This document shows, piece by piece, positions 15,646 to 24,980 of a DNA stretch of 64,000 nucleotides (position 1 is its first letter; each line of letters opens with the position of its first letter). Position numbers and translations under genes: made by a program. Where the stretch lies: contig NC_005125.1 in assembly GCF_000011385.1 (NCBI RefSeq), positions 372,001-436,000 on the forward strand, in the 5' to 3' direction. Source of the DNA: Gloeobacter violaceus PCC 7421. GTDB lineage: Bacteria > Cyanobacteriota > Cyanobacteriia > Gloeobacterales > Gloeobacteraceae. The notes below the pieces were generated by a model. That model did not search any database. It saw nothing but the letters and a program-made list of their open reading frames with translations, and was not told the DNA's origin.

Positions 15646-17520
15646 ATGGACACGCAAAAAATCGGCGAAGTCGAGCCGCACTCGCAAATCGAAGTCCAGG
15701 AGAAAGAAGACGAGTTTGTCAATCTGCTGCAGCTGAGCGATATCGAATTTCGGGGTGAGACGATTTACTTTATCGTGGTCGATCGCTTCTTCAACGGCGA
15801 CCCCGACAACGACGACGGACCGGACCCGAGCCTCTATGACCCCGAGCGCCAGGACTGGGGCAAGTACTGGGGGGGCGACCTGCAGGGCATTATCGAGAAG
15901 CTCGACTATCTGCAACAGCTCGGAGTGACGGCCGTCTGGGTGACGCCGCTCTTCGAGCAGGTCGAGGCGATGGCCTGGGAGGCGGCCCCCATCCATGGCT
16001 ACTGGACACGCGATTTTAAGCGCATCAACCCGCGCTGGGTGGCGGGGGAGCACGAGGTGCGCCTGTTCGAGCGCAACGACACGACCTTCGACCGGCTCAT
16101 CGAAGCACTCCACAAGCGCGGCATGAAGCTCGTCCTCGACATCGTCTGCAACCACAGCTCCCCCGACGCCGGGGGCATCAAAGGTCAACTTTTTGACGAC
16201 GGCAAGCTCATCGCCGACTACAACGACGACAAAGACCACTGGTACCACCACTACGGCGAGGTGAACAATTGGGACGACGAGTGGCAGGTGCAAAACTGCG
16301 ACCTGGCGGGGCTGGCCACCTTCAACGAAAACAACGTCCGCTACCGCAACTACATCAAAGGTGCCATCAAGCTCTGGCTGGATAAGGGCGTCGACGCCCT
16401 GCGGGTCGATACGGTCAAGCACATGCCCATCTGGTTCTGGCAGGAATTCAACTCCGACATCCAGGCTCACAAACCGGACGTATTTGTCTTCGGCGAATGG
16501 ATCTATTCGCACCCGTTGGGCGAGCGCCCGGTCGAGTTTGCCAACTATTCGGGGATGACGATTCTTGATTTTGGGCTGTGCGTGGCCATCCGCAAGGCCC
16601 TCGGCCAGGGCGGCGTGGGCGGCTTTCACCTCATCGAGGACGTCTTCAAAGAAGACTGGCGCTACCGGGGGGCTACCGAACTGGTCACTTTTGTCGACAA
16701 CCACGACATGCCGCGCTTCCAGTCGCTCGGGGCGGACGGTGAGGCGTTGCGTCTGGCGGTGGACTTGATCATGACCTGCCGGGGAATTCCTTGTCTATAC
16801 TACGGCACCGAGCAGTACCTGCACGACGACACCGACGGCGGCAATGACCCCTACAATCGGCCGATGATGGATCGCTGGGACACCGACACGCCGCTGTTTC
16901 AAGATATTCGGGTGCTCTCGGAGGTGCGACGGCGCAACCCGGCGGTCAAGTGGGGCGGTCAGTGGACGCGCTATATCACCCCGGATGTCTTTGCTTATGT
17001 GCGCAAGTACCGCGACTCGCGCTGCTTTGTGGCGATGAACCGCAGCCACGAAGCGGTGCGGCTCGAAGCGGTGCTCACCGAACTGCCCGACGGCGCGCAT
17101 CGCTGCGTGCTGAGCGAGGCCGCATTCACGATCCAAGACGGTCGCCTCGAAAAACTGGAACTCGCTCCCCGGCAGGTGGTGGTGATCAGCTTTGTGGGCA
17201 GGCCTGTGCGCGGACGCGAGATCGTCCGCATCCAGGTCAACGGTTTTCGCACCCAGCCGGGGGAAGTGGTCGCGGTGATCGGCGACTGCCCGGAACTGGG
17301 CGACTGGGACTTGAGCCGCGCCTTTCGCCTGGAGTACATCAACGACAACACCTGGTTTGGAGAGATTCCTTTTAATAAGAGCGCCAACCAGATCGTCGCC
17401 TACAAGTACGTGATCTTCCGCGAGAACGGCCCGCCCATCAACGAAAACCGCACCAGCCGCCGCCGCTTCGTGCCGGACAAGAGCATCGCCAAGTGGCGCG
17501 ACGTGTGGGAAGAAGGCTGA
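15646..17520 (+). CDS. GH13 alpha-amylase / cyclodextrin glucanotransferase-like enzyme with CBM20
   Basis: A 624-residue alpha-glucan-active enzyme. The GH13 regions are visible in order: VLDIVCNHSSPD, GVDALRVDTVKHMP with the nucleophile Asp, DVFVFGEWIY with the acid Glu, and VTFVDNHDMPRF with the transition-state Asp. The C-terminal 100 residues form a starch-binding CBM20 domain (VNGFRTQPGEVVAVIGDCPE then LGDWDL). There is no signal peptide, so it may act on cytoplasmic glycogen or be exported in another way. AAGGGGG sits five bases before the ATG at 15646. The open frame further upstream overlaps the HTH gene and is not family-like. CGTase versus amylase cannot be decided here. Confidence 0.9.
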   Translation: MDTQKIGEVEPHSQIEVQEKEDEFVNLLQLSDIEFRGETIYFIVVDRFFNGDPDNDDGPDPSLYDPERQDWGKYWGGDLQGIIEKLDYLQQLGVTAVWVTPLFEQVEAMAWEAAPIHGYWTRDFKRINPRWVAGEHEVRLFERNDTTFDRLIEALHKRGMKLVLDIVCNHSSPDAGGIKGQLFDDGKLIADYNDDKDHWYHHYGEVNNWDDEWQVQNCDLAGLATFNENNVRYRNYIKGAIKLWLDKGVDALRVDTVKHMPIWFWQEFNSDIQAHKPDVFVFGEWIYSHPLGERPVEFANYSGMTILDFGLCVAIRKALGQGGVGGFHLIEDVFKEDWRYRGATELVTFVDNHDMPRFQSLGADGEALRLAVDLIMTCRGIPCLYYGTEQYLHDDTDGGNDPYNRPMMDRWDTDTPLFQDIRVLSEVRRRNPAVKWGGQWTRYITPDVFAYVRKYRDSRCFVAMNRSHEAVRLEAVLTELPDGAHRCVLSEAAFTIQDGRLEKLELAPRQVVVISFVGRPVRGREIVRIQVNGFRTQPGEVVAVIGDCPELGDWDLSRAFRLEYINDNTWFGEIPFNKSANQIVAYKYVIFRENGPPINENRTSRRRFVPDKSIAKWRDVWEEG

Positions 17521-17579
17521 AGCACCGATCGGGGCGCACTTGAGCCACAATGCTTCTCAGAAGGCCAAGGAGAACTGTC

Positions 17580-18773
17580 ATGTCCGATACCCCGAGGCCG
17601 CGGCCCTCGATTGGCGCCCTGCAGCCGCAGCTGGTGCAGTGGCGCCGCCACCTGCATCGATTTCCCGAACTGGGCTTCCAGGAGCAGGCCACCAGCCGCT
17701 TCATCGCCCAGAAGCTCGCCAGTTGGGGTATTGATGTCCAGACCGGGGTGGCGAAGACCGGGGTGGTGGCTACTATCGCAGGCCGGGGCGACGGGCCGGT
17801 GGTGGCGGTGCGCGCCGACATGGACGCGCTGCCGATTCTGGAGGGCAACCGGGTCGAGTACGCCTCCGAGAACACCGGCATCATGCACGCCTGTGGCCAC
17901 GACGGCCATGTGGCCATCGCCCTGGGGACCGCCCGCTGGCTTGCCGAGCACCGCGACGCCCTTCCGGCGACTGTCAAAATTCTGTTCCAACCGGCCGAAG
18001 AAGGCCCCGGCGGCGCCAAGCCGATGATCGAAGCGGGGGCGCTCGCCTCACCCGATGTCGCGGCGATCGTCGGGCTGCACCTGTGGAACAACATGCCCCT
18101 CGGCCAGGTAGGGGTCAAGGGCGGGCCTTCCTTTGCCAACGCCGCCAAATTCAAGGCAACCATCCTCGGCAGGGGCGGCCACGGGGCCATCCCCCAGCAG
18201 ACCGTAGACGCGGTGGTGGTGGGCGCCCAGGTGGTCAATGCTTTGCAGACGATCGTGGCGCGCAATGTCGATCCGTTCGAGCCGGCGGTGGTGACGGTGG
18301 GCAAATTCCAGAGCGGCACCAACTTCAACGTCATCGCCCAGAGCGCCTACCTCGAAGGCACCGTCCGCTGCTTCAGCCCCGAACTGGAAACCAGGCTTCC
18401 CGAGCGCATCGAGCAGGTGATCGCAGGCATCTGCCAGGCCCACGGCGCCAGTTATGAATTCGAGTACGACCGCCACTACCCGGTGCTGATGAACGATCCG
18501 GCCGTCGCCGAACTGGTGCGCTCGGTGGCGGAAGAATTTTTGGGCCGCGGGCGGGTGCGCCCGGAGACAACGCTGGGAGGTGAGGACATGGCCTTTTTCC
18601 TGCAGAAAGTGCCCGGCTGTTATTTCTTTTTGGGTTCGGCCAACCCGGAGCGCGGCCTCGATAAACCCCACCATCACCCCTGCTTCGACTTCGACGAGAC
18701 GGCCTTGGGGTTGGGGGTGGAACTGTTCGTGCGCTGCCTGGAGCGCTTCTGGGAGCGGTCCATGGCAGAGTGA
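17580..18773 (+). CDS. M20-family metallo-amidohydrolase (hippurate/IAA-amino-acid hydrolase type)
   Basis: A 397-residue cytoplasmic dizinc amidase that removes amino acids from N-acyl conjugates. Motifs are present in order: RRHLHRFPELGFQE, VAVRADMDALPI, GIMHACGHDGHVA with metal ligands, and LFQPAEEGPGGAKPM with the catalytic Glu pair. The C-terminal HHHPCFDFDE holds the last metal ligand. AAGGAGAA precedes the ATG at 17580. The substrate is not readable. It lies 60 bases after the amylase gene on the same strand and may be co-transcribed. Confidence 0.9.
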   Translation: MSDTPRPRPSIGALQPQLVQWRRHLHRFPELGFQEQATSRFIAQKLASWGIDVQTGVAKTGVVATIAGRGDGPVVAVRADMDALPILEGNRVEYASENTGIMHACGHDGHVAIALGTARWLAEHRDALPATVKILFQPAEEGPGGAKPMIEAGALASPDVAAIVGLHLWNNMPLGQVGVKGGPSFANAAKFKATILGRGGHGAIPQQTVDAVVVGAQVVNALQTIVARNVDPFEPAVVTVGKFQSGTNFNVIAQSAYLEGTVRCFSPELETRLPERIEQVIAGICQAHGASYEFEYDRHYPVLMNDPAVAELVRSVAEEFLGRGRVRPETTLGGEDMAFFLQKVPGCYFFLGSANPERGLDKPHHHPCFDFDETALGLGVELFVRCLERFWERSMAE

Positions 18774-18789
18774 AAGCTATCCGGCTCGG

Positions 18790-18861
18790 GTGTTGGATAC
18801 CAATATCCTTTCAGAACCGCTCGCTGCCGTCCCAAATTCTCAAGTTCTAGCTAAAGTTCTT
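18790..18861 (+). pseudogene. N-terminal scrap of a VapC-type PIN toxin
   Basis: The frame from GTG 18790 reads VLDTNILSEPLAAVPNSQVL, the hallmark beginning of VapC PIN-domain ribonucleases (LDTNILSE with the first catalytic Asp). After about 24 codons homology ends and the next gene's start follows. No VapB-like gene and no other PIN residues are present, so this is a deletion remnant in the gap between two amidohydrolases. Confidence 0.65.
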
Positions 18862-18874
18862 CCCAGCATCTTCC

Positions 18875-20623
18875 ATGCCCATCTGGTATGCCATGGCCGT
18901 TCTGCTCCTCTGCCTGGGGGCGCTCCCCGCCCGCGCCGCCGAGGTGGCGGATTTGGTGCTCACCAACGGCCGCGTCTGGACGGGGGTGCCACAGCAACCC
19001 TGGGTGGAGGCGATGGCCGTCGCCAAAGGCCGTATTCTCAAAACCGGCAGCCGCGAAGCGATAGGCAAACTCACCGGCCGCAAAACCCAGATCATCGATC
19101 TTGGAGGGCGCATGGCCGCCCCCGGCTTCAACGACGCCCATATCCACTTTCTGGGGGGCGCGCTGGATCTGGCGATTGTCGACTTGAACGGCACCACTTC
19201 CCTCGCCCAGATCCAGCGGCGGGTAGCCGAGTACGCCCGTGCCCACCCCGAGCGGGCCTGGATCGAAGGGGTGGGCTGGCAGTACAGTGCATTGCCGGGC
19301 GGGCGACTGCCGACGCGCGCCGACCTCGATGCGATCGAAGCGAAGCGGCCGGTGTTTTTGCGCTCCTACGACGGACACACCGTCTGGGTTAACAGCCGCG
19401 CCCTGGAGATAGCCAAAATCACCCCCCAGACCCGTGCGGAAGGCTTCGGTGAAATCGTCCGCGATCCGGTGAGCGGTGAAGCGACGGGTGTGCTCAAAGA
19501 ATCGGCCGTCGGCCTGGTGCGCCGCCACATTCCCGAGCCCACCCGCGAAGAACAACTGGTGGCGTTGCGCGCCGGGATGAAACTGGCCGCTTCGCTGGGG
19601 ATCACCAGCATCCAGAACGCCGGCGGCAGCGCCGAATCGTTTGCGCTCTACGAAGAACTGCTAAGGCGCGGGGAGTTGACCGTGCGCACCTCCGTCGCCC
19701 TCTCGGTGGGACCGCAGACGACCGATGCGGAACTCACTGAATTCGCCCGGATCCACGAGCGCTACAAAAACCACCCGATGCTCAGGGCCGGAGCAGCCAA
19801 ACTGCTCATCGACGGGGTGATCGAGACCCACACCGCCGCCATGCTCACCCCCTACAGCGACAAACCCGACACCCGCGGGGAACCCGCCTACAGCGCCGAG
19901 GTCTTCAACCAACTCGCCCTGCGCGCCCACAAAGCCGGATTGCAGCTCTACACCCATGCGATCGGCGATCGGGCCGTGCGCATAGCCCTTGACGGCTACG
20001 AGTATGTCAAGAATATTGCCCAACCCGCCGATCCCCGCTTTCGCATCGAGCATATCGAAGTGGTCGCCCCCCAGGACATCCCTCGCTTTGCCCGCCTGGG
20101 GGTAATCGCTTCGATGGAGCCCATCCACGCCGATCCCGGTACGGTCGAAGTCTGGTCGCGGGCCGTGGGGCCTGAGCGCACCGAGCGCGCCTTCGCCTGG
20201 GCGGATCTGGCGGCCGGCGGCGCCCGGCTGGTCTTTAGCAGCGACTGGCCTGCCGCCATCAGCCTCGATCCGCTGCGCGGGCTGCACAGCGCCGTCAACC
20301 GCCGCACGCTTGAAGGCACCCCGCCCGGCGGCTGGGTGGCTCGCCAGAGGGTGGATCTGCAGCGGGCCTTGCGCGCCTATACCGCCGAGGGCGCTTACGC
20401 TTCGTTTGAAGAGAACTTCAAAGGCCGTATCGCCCCCGGCATGGCGGCGGACCTCGTAGTGTTCTCCCAAGATCTGTTCACCATCGATCCGCTGCAGATT
20501 GGCAGCACGAAGGTGGTGCTCACGGTCTTTGACGGCAAAGTGATCTACCGCGACGCCGAGCGCTTCGCAAACGGGGGAGAAGCCTCCCGCAATCCGAAGG
20601 AGCGCTTGCTACAATCCATGTGA
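18875..20623 (+). CDS. YtcJ-type metal-dependent amidohydrolase, exported
   Basis: A 582-residue amidohydrolase of the YtcJ subgroup. An N-terminal signal peptide ends LPARAAEVA. Metal-binding and catalytic features are PGFNDAHIHFLGG, LYTHAIGDRAV, FRIEHIEVV and FSSDWPAAISLDPLRGL, the last carrying the Asp of the metal centre. The C-terminus GRIAPGMAADLVVFSQDLF is the small beta-domain typical of the superfamily. Substrates in this family vary (formamides, N-substituted compounds) and cannot be named. It follows the M20 gene on the same strand after a 100-base gap that holds the vapC scrap. Confidence 0.88.
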   Translation: MPIWYAMAVLLLCLGALPARAAEVADLVLTNGRVWTGVPQQPWVEAMAVAKGRILKTGSREAIGKLTGRKTQIIDLGGRMAAPGFNDAHIHFLGGALDLAIVDLNGTTSLAQIQRRVAEYARAHPERAWIEGVGWQYSALPGGRLPTRADLDAIEAKRPVFLRSYDGHTVWVNSRALEIAKITPQTRAEGFGEIVRDPVSGEATGVLKESAVGLVRRHIPEPTREEQLVALRAGMKLAASLGITSIQNAGGSAESFALYEELLRRGELTVRTSVALSVGPQTTDAELTEFARIHERYKNHPMLRAGAAKLLIDGVIETHTAAMLTPYSDKPDTRGEPAYSAEVFNQLALRAHKAGLQLYTHAIGDRAVRIALDGYEYVKNIAQPADPRFRIEHIEVVAPQDIPRFARLGVIASMEPIHADPGTVEVWSRAVGPERTERAFAWADLAAGGARLVFSSDWPAAISLDPLRGLHSAVNRRTLEGTPPGGWVARQRVDLQRALRAYTAEGAYASFEENFKGRIAPGMAADLVVFSQDLFTIDPLQIGSTKVVLTVFDGKVIYRDAERFANGGEASRNPKERLLQSM

Positions 20624-20639
20624 TACATGGAGGGTTGCC

Positions 20640-22373
20640 ATGAGGCGACGCGGCCCCGACGGCCATTTCGTCCGCAACTATGCCCAGCCCAAGCAGAGCC
20701 GCACACTGCGCCTGACCGAGACCGCCTGGGCCGCGCTGGTCGAGTTGGCCCGGCAGCGGGGGATTAGCACTTCTGATCTGATTGAGCAGTGGGCGCGTGG
20801 GCAATTTGCCTTTCCGAGCGGGCCGATCGGGGACGATGGCGAGGCGAGGCCGGTGGGTGTCGGCGCTGCCCTCGCCGTGCGACCCTGCGACGAGCAGGCC
20901 GAAGGGGAGCAGGTCTCGAAGATTTTGGAGAGCATCACCGATGCCTTTTTTGCCCTCGACGAGCACTGGTGCTTCACCTATCTCAACCGGCAGGCGGAGC
21001 GGCTGCTTTCGCGCTCGCGCGAGGAGTTGATCGGCAAGAACATTTGGGTGGAGTTTCCGGAGGCGCTCGGCACGACTTTTGACAGAGAGTACCACCGGGC
21101 GGTCGAGCGACAGGTGCGCGTCGGGTTTGAAGAGTTTTATGCTCCCCTCGATATCTGGCTGGCGGTGCGCGCCTATCCGACCGCCAAGGGACTGGCGGTC
21201 TATTTTCTGGACATTGCCGAGCGCAAGCGCGCCGAACAGGCCCTGCTGGCCAGCGAGCAAAATTTTCGTTTCCTCGCCGATACGATTCCCCAGATGGTCT
21301 GGACCACCCGGCCGGATGGCTATCACGATTTTTTCAACCGACGCTGGTTCGAGTACACCGGCATGAACCTCGAGCAGACCCAGGGATGGGGCTGGAGCCA
21401 TCTGCTGCATCCGCACGATCTGGACAAATGCCTGCACCTTTGGAAGTATTCCCTCGCCACCGGGGAGCCCTACGACATCGAGTACCGTTTTCGGCGCGCC
21501 TCAGACGGCGTCTACCGCTGGCAGCTTGGGCGGGCGTTGCCGCTGCGCGACCCCCAGGGAAACATCCTCAGGTGGTTCGGCACCTGCACCGACATCGACG
21601 ATCAAAAGCGCGCCGAGCAGGAGCGCACCCACTTGCTTGAGCGCGAACGGCAGGCCCGGGCTGAAGCGGAGGCGGCCAACCGGGCCAAGGACGAATTTCT
21701 GGCGATGCTCAGCCACGAACTGCGCACCCCCCTCAACCCGATCATCGGCTGGACCCAGATGCTCAGGCGCGGCAATCTCACCCCTGAGATGCAGGCGAAA
21801 GCCCTGGAGACCATCGAGCGCAACGGCAAGCTCCAGAACCAGCTCATCGAAGATCTGCTCGATATTTCCCGCATTATCCGGGGCAAGTTCAGCATCGCCC
21901 CAATACCGATCGAATTGCCGCCGGTGCTGCATTCGGCAATAGAAGCGGTGCGCAACCTGGCCGAGCAGAAGGAAGTACTGCTGGACTGCCGGTGCGAGCC
22001 GTCGGCCTTGAACCGCCAAGTTTCCGCCGATCCGACCCGCCTGCAGCAGGTGATCTGGAATTTGCTCACCAACGCCATCAAGTTCACCCCCAAAGGCGGC
22101 CGGGTGGAAGTGGATCTAGCTGGCGACAGCGCCAATCTCTACGTTGCCGTGCGCGACAACGGCATGGGAATTGCGCCCGAGTTTTTGCCCTACATGTTCG
22201 AGCGCTTCCGGCAGGCGGACAGCCGCAGCACCCGCAAGGAGGGAGGATTGGGGCTGGGATTGTTCATCGTGCGCCACATCGTCGAATTGCACGGGGGAAT
22301 GGTCCAAGCCGAGAGCGAGGGCGAGGGCAAAGGGGCCGTTTTTACCGTCGAGCTGCCGGCTCTGGGCGGATAA
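20640..22373 (+). CDS. PAS-PAS sensor histidine kinase with N-terminal ribbon-helix-helix-like domain
   Basis: A 577-residue soluble histidine kinase. Residues 15-60 (KQSRTLRLTETAWAALVELA then RQRGISTSDLIEQWARG) look like a CopG/ribbon-helix-helix DNA-binding segment. A first PAS domain is at about 85-190 and a second at about 205-325 (FNRRWFEYTGMN, then YRWQLGRALPL), ending in a PAC motif. HisKA has the phospho-acceptor His359 in MLSHELRTPLNPI. The ATPase domain shows N, G1 and G2 boxes (NLLTNAIKFTPKGG, DNGMGIAP, GLGLGLFIV). GGAGG precedes the ATG at 20640, 16 bases after the amidohydrolase stop. No receiver partner is adjacent. The 3' end overlaps cobI tail to tail by 32 bases. Confidence 0.88.
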   Translation: MRRRGPDGHFVRNYAQPKQSRTLRLTETAWAALVELARQRGISTSDLIEQWARGQFAFPSGPIGDDGEARPVGVGAALAVRPCDEQAEGEQVSKILESITDAFFALDEHWCFTYLNRQAERLLSRSREELIGKNIWVEFPEALGTTFDREYHRAVERQVRVGFEEFYAPLDIWLAVRAYPTAKGLAVYFLDIAERKRAEQALLASEQNFRFLADTIPQMVWTTRPDGYHDFFNRRWFEYTGMNLEQTQGWGWSHLLHPHDLDKCLHLWKYSLATGEPYDIEYRFRRASDGVYRWQLGRALPLRDPQGNILRWFGTCTDIDDQKRAEQERTHLLERERQARAEAEAANRAKDEFLAMLSHELRTPLNPIIGWTQMLRRGNLTPEMQAKALETIERNGKLQNQLIEDLLDISRIIRGKFSIAPIPIELPPVLHSAIEAVRNLAEQKEVLLDCRCEPSALNRQVSADPTRLQQVIWNLLTNAIKFTPKGGRVEVDLAGDSANLYVAVRDNGMGIAPEFLPYMFERFRQADSRSTRKEGGLGLGLFIVRHIVELHGGMVQAESEGEGKGAVFTVELPALGG

Positions 22374-23061
22374 TCAGCAACGAAAAATAGGGCAGCCGTT
22401 CGGCCGCAGCGGGCAGCCGCCGGTAGATCCGCTCTTCCTTTGCGCTTACCCAGCAGAGCAGGTGGGCCTGCTCCAGGCGGTCCGATGCCTTGAGCCATGT
22501 ATAAACTTGCTCGTACACCGGAGCGACTTTGAGCAGCACGACGATGCGACCGGGGGCGCAGGCGGCTTCCAACTCCTCAATGCGGTGCATGGCAGGCAGG
22601 ATAGTCAGGGTTTCATCGCCGATTGCGAGGGGCAATTGCAAAGCGGCGGCGGCGGCCAGCGGTGAGGCGATGCCGGGGATGATCCGGACGGCAACCTGGG
22701 CGTAGCGCTCCTGGAACTCCCGAAGGATATAGGTGAAGGTGCTGAACAAACTGACATCACCCTCGCTGATAAAGGCGACATCCAAGCCCAGCGCCAGATC
22801 CGCGTAGAGCGTATCGGCGGCTGCGCTCCAGGCTGCCGCGAGCACCGCCTCATCCGAAACGAAGGGTAAATAGAGCGGTGTAAGGCGCTGCTCGCGACGC
22901 AGATGGGGGGCTGCGATCCGGGCTGCCAGGCCGGGCCGGCCCGTGCGGTCCGCGGGGCAGGCCACCACCGCCGCCGAGCGCAGCACCCGCAGACCCTTGA
23001 GGGTGAGGAGTTCCGGATCGCCCGGGCCGACGCCGATGCCGTAGAGTGTGCCGAGGTTCAC
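22342..23061 (-). CDS. cobI: Precorrin-2 C20-methyltransferase
   Basis: A 239-residue SAM-dependent methyltransferase of the corrin pathway (CobI/CbiL), adding the C20 methyl to precorrin-2 or its cobalt form. Typical motifs are LYGIGVGPGDPELLTLKGLR at the N-terminus, ISEGDVSLFSTFTYI, and IIPGIASPLAAAAAL. Length is normal. Its ATG overlaps the cobL stop by four bases (ATGA), so both are translated from one message. Whether the route is aerobic or anaerobic cannot be decided from this enzyme. Confidence 0.92.
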   Translation of the reverse strand: MNLGTLYGIGVGPGDPELLTLKGLRVLRSAAVVACPADRTGRPGLAARIAAPHLRREQRLTPLYLPFVSDEAVLAAAWSAAADTLYADLALGLDVAFISEGDVSLFSTFTYILREFQERYAQVAVRIIPGIASPLAAAAALQLPLAIGDETLTILPAMHRIEELEAACAPGRIVVLLKVAPVYEQVYTWLKASDRLEQAHLLCWVSAKEERIYRRLPAAAERLPYFSLLIIRPEPAARR

Positions 23062-24287
23062 AGGGGCCGGGTGGAGCGCAACAAAAAGACCGGATTGAGG
23101 GGCACCAGCCGCGAACCGCTCGCAAGGCTCGCCGAGCGGGCAATCTGCAGATGGGTGTACTGCACGGACCAGCCCTGCTTGAGCAAGTAAGCCTGGGCGC
23201 TCACCAGTTGCTCGAGCCCGGCGAAACTGGCCACCAGGATCCCGCCCGGGCGCAGCCCGGCGGTGCAGGCTTCGAGGATGGCCACCAATTGGCGTCCGCC
23301 GCCGCCCAAAAAGATCCGATCCGGGGCGGGCAGTTCAGCGAGCACCTCCGGGGCGCGGGCGCGGCGCACCCGCACGTTGCACACCCCGAGGCGGGCACAG
23401 TTGGCCTCGATGAGCAGACAGCCCGCCTCGGTCTTTTCAATCGCGTAGACGCTGCCGCCGCCGATCAGGCGGGCCATTTCGATCGCCACCGAGCCGGTGC
23501 CGCTGCCGATATCCCAGCAGACCTGCCCACGCTCCAGTTGCAGATAAGCAATCGCCAGAACCCGCACTTCGTACTTGGTCATCAGGCCGGGTTTGTCCGA
23601 AAAAGTGACGAAGTGATCGTCGAAGATGCCCACGGCGGGCAGACTGGCCGGGGTGCGGGCGGGGGCGCGCTCCAGCAGCACCACGTTCGGCTCGCCAAAA
23701 TCCCGCTCGCAGGCTTGCTCGCAGCCCAGGCATTCGACCTGCTCGTCCTCGGCGCCGAGCCGGGCGCACACCCACAGCCGGTACGGGGTCACCGGGGCGA
23801 GATCCAGCACGAAGCGGGCGATGCGCGCCGGGGTGTTGACCGGGTCGGTGAGTACCGCGACCAGTTCGGGAAGCGGGCGCAGGGCCTCGCCGAGCTTTTC
23901 GAGGGAGCGGCCGTGGGCGCTCACCACCGCTGCCTCCTGCCAGGGGAGCTTCGCCCGGCTGCAGGCCAGTTGCACCGAGCTGAGGTGCGGCATAAAGCGC
24001 ACCTGCTCCCGGCCGAACCGTTCGAGCACCAGCCGTCCAATCCCGAAGTAGAGCGGGTCGCCGGTCGCCACCAACACCACCGGTGCCTCGGTGAGCGCCT
24101 GCTCCAGTTGCGCAAAAAAAGCGGCCAGATCGGCGCCCATTTCGATCCGCCCACTGCGCCCCGGCCACCAGCGCAACTGCTCGGCACTTCCGGCGATCAC
24201 CGGGCTCTGGGCGATGAGGGCCTGGGTGTCCGCCGACAGTCCGCGGGGACCGTCCGCTCCGATGCCCACGATGGAAAGCAGGTGCAT
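23058..24287 (-). CDS. cobL: Precorrin-6Y C5,15-methyltransferase (decarboxylating), CbiE-CbiT fusion
   Basis: A 409-residue bifunctional enzyme. The N-terminal 200 residues are CbiE-like (LLSIVGIGADGPRGLS, VLVATGDPLYFGIG, FMPHLSSVQLACSR). The C-terminal half is CbiT-like, with the SAM-binding DIGSGTGSVAIEMARL. It methylates C5 and C15 and removes the acetate carboxyl. It heads a two-gene cluster with cobI downstream (4-base overlap). cobH and cobO are encoded 10 kb away in this window. Confidence 0.92.
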   Translation of the reverse strand: MHLLSIVGIGADGPRGLSADTQALIAQSPVIAGSAEQLRWWPGRSGRIEMGADLAAFFAQLEQALTEAPVVLVATGDPLYFGIGRLVLERFGREQVRFMPHLSSVQLACSRAKLPWQEAAVVSAHGRSLEKLGEALRPLPELVAVLTDPVNTPARIARFVLDLAPVTPYRLWVCARLGAEDEQVECLGCEQACERDFGEPNVVLLERAPARTPASLPAVGIFDDHFVTFSDKPGLMTKYEVRVLAIAYLQLERGQVCWDIGSGTGSVAIEMARLIGGGSVYAIEKTEAGCLLIEANCARLGVCNVRVRRARAPEVLAELPAPDRIFLGGGGRQLVAILEACTAGLRPGGILVASFAGLEQLVSAQAYLLKQGWSVQYTHLQIARSASLASGSRLVPLNPVFLLRSTRPL

Positions 24288-24341
24288 AAGCCGTACCGAG
24301 CCTCCCGGAACGCGGCGAGTATAACACCGCCATCCACCGAT

Positions 24342-24980
24342 CTACCGGTCCATCAACCCCTCCTGAAGGGCCAGGATGGCTGCCTGGGTGCGGTCGCGCG
24401 CTCCCAGCTTGCGCAAGATCGTGTGCACATGTACCTGGACCGTACCCACCGAAATAAACAACTGCCGGCCGATTTGCTGGTTGCTCAGGCCGTTGGCAAG
24501 TAACCCCAGCACCTGCCGCTCGCGGGGAGTGAGCTGGTAGTCGCGCCGCTCAGGCTCAGGCCCTGAGCGCAGATAAGCGGCCACCCGGCCGTCCCACCAG
24601 ACGTGGCCTGAACGCACCTGGAGGATCGCCTGCAGCAGTTGCTCCGGTTCGATGCCCTTGACGCAGTACCCGTCGATGCCCGCCTGCAACAATTGCTGCA
24701 CCGACGGTCCGTCGGCGTGGGAGGTGAGCGCCAGAATCTTGATCCCCGGGTGGCGCTCCTTGAGGCTCGTCACGATCTCCCGCGCCCCCATCGCCCCCGG
24801 TAGACCGAGATCGAGCAGCACCACATCCGGCTGCATTTGCAAACAGAGCGCCAGGGCGATTTCGCCTTCACCAGCCTCCCCAACCAGTTCGGCTACCCCG
24901 CTTTGCTCAAAAATGACCCGCAGGCCCACCCGGAACACCGGGTCGTCCTCGATGAGCAGTACCCGGGTTTTTCTAGTCAT
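24342..24980 (-). CDS. NarL/FixJ-type response regulator
   Basis: A 212-residue transcription factor. The receiver domain has the acidic pair in LLIEDDPVFRVG and the phospho-acceptor Asp57 in VVLLDLGLPGAMG. The C-terminal LuxR HTH is LTPRERQVLGLLANGLSNQQ then IGRQLFISVGTVQVHVHTI. It is co-transcribed with the sensor kinase upstream, whose 3' end it overlaps by eight bases, so the kinase is its cognate partner. Target genes are unknown; a perfect palindrome upstream of the kinase gene is a candidate binding site. Confidence 0.9.
   Translation of the reverse strand: MTRKTRVLLIEDDPVFRVGLRVIFEQSGVAELVGEAGEGEIALALCLQMQPDVVLLDLGLPGAMGAREIVTSLKERHPGIKILALTSHADGPSVQQLLQAGIDGYCVKGIEPEQLLQAILQVRSGHVWWDGRVAAYLRSGPEPERRDYQLTPRERQVLGLLANGLSNQQIGRQLFISVGTVQVHVHTILRKLGARDRTQAAILALQEGLMDR

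Noticed and set aside
15622-17550. Long minus-strand open frames rich in Val, Asp and His opposite the amylase
   Set aside because: Antisense shadows typical of GC-rich coding DNA; no motif or start supports them.
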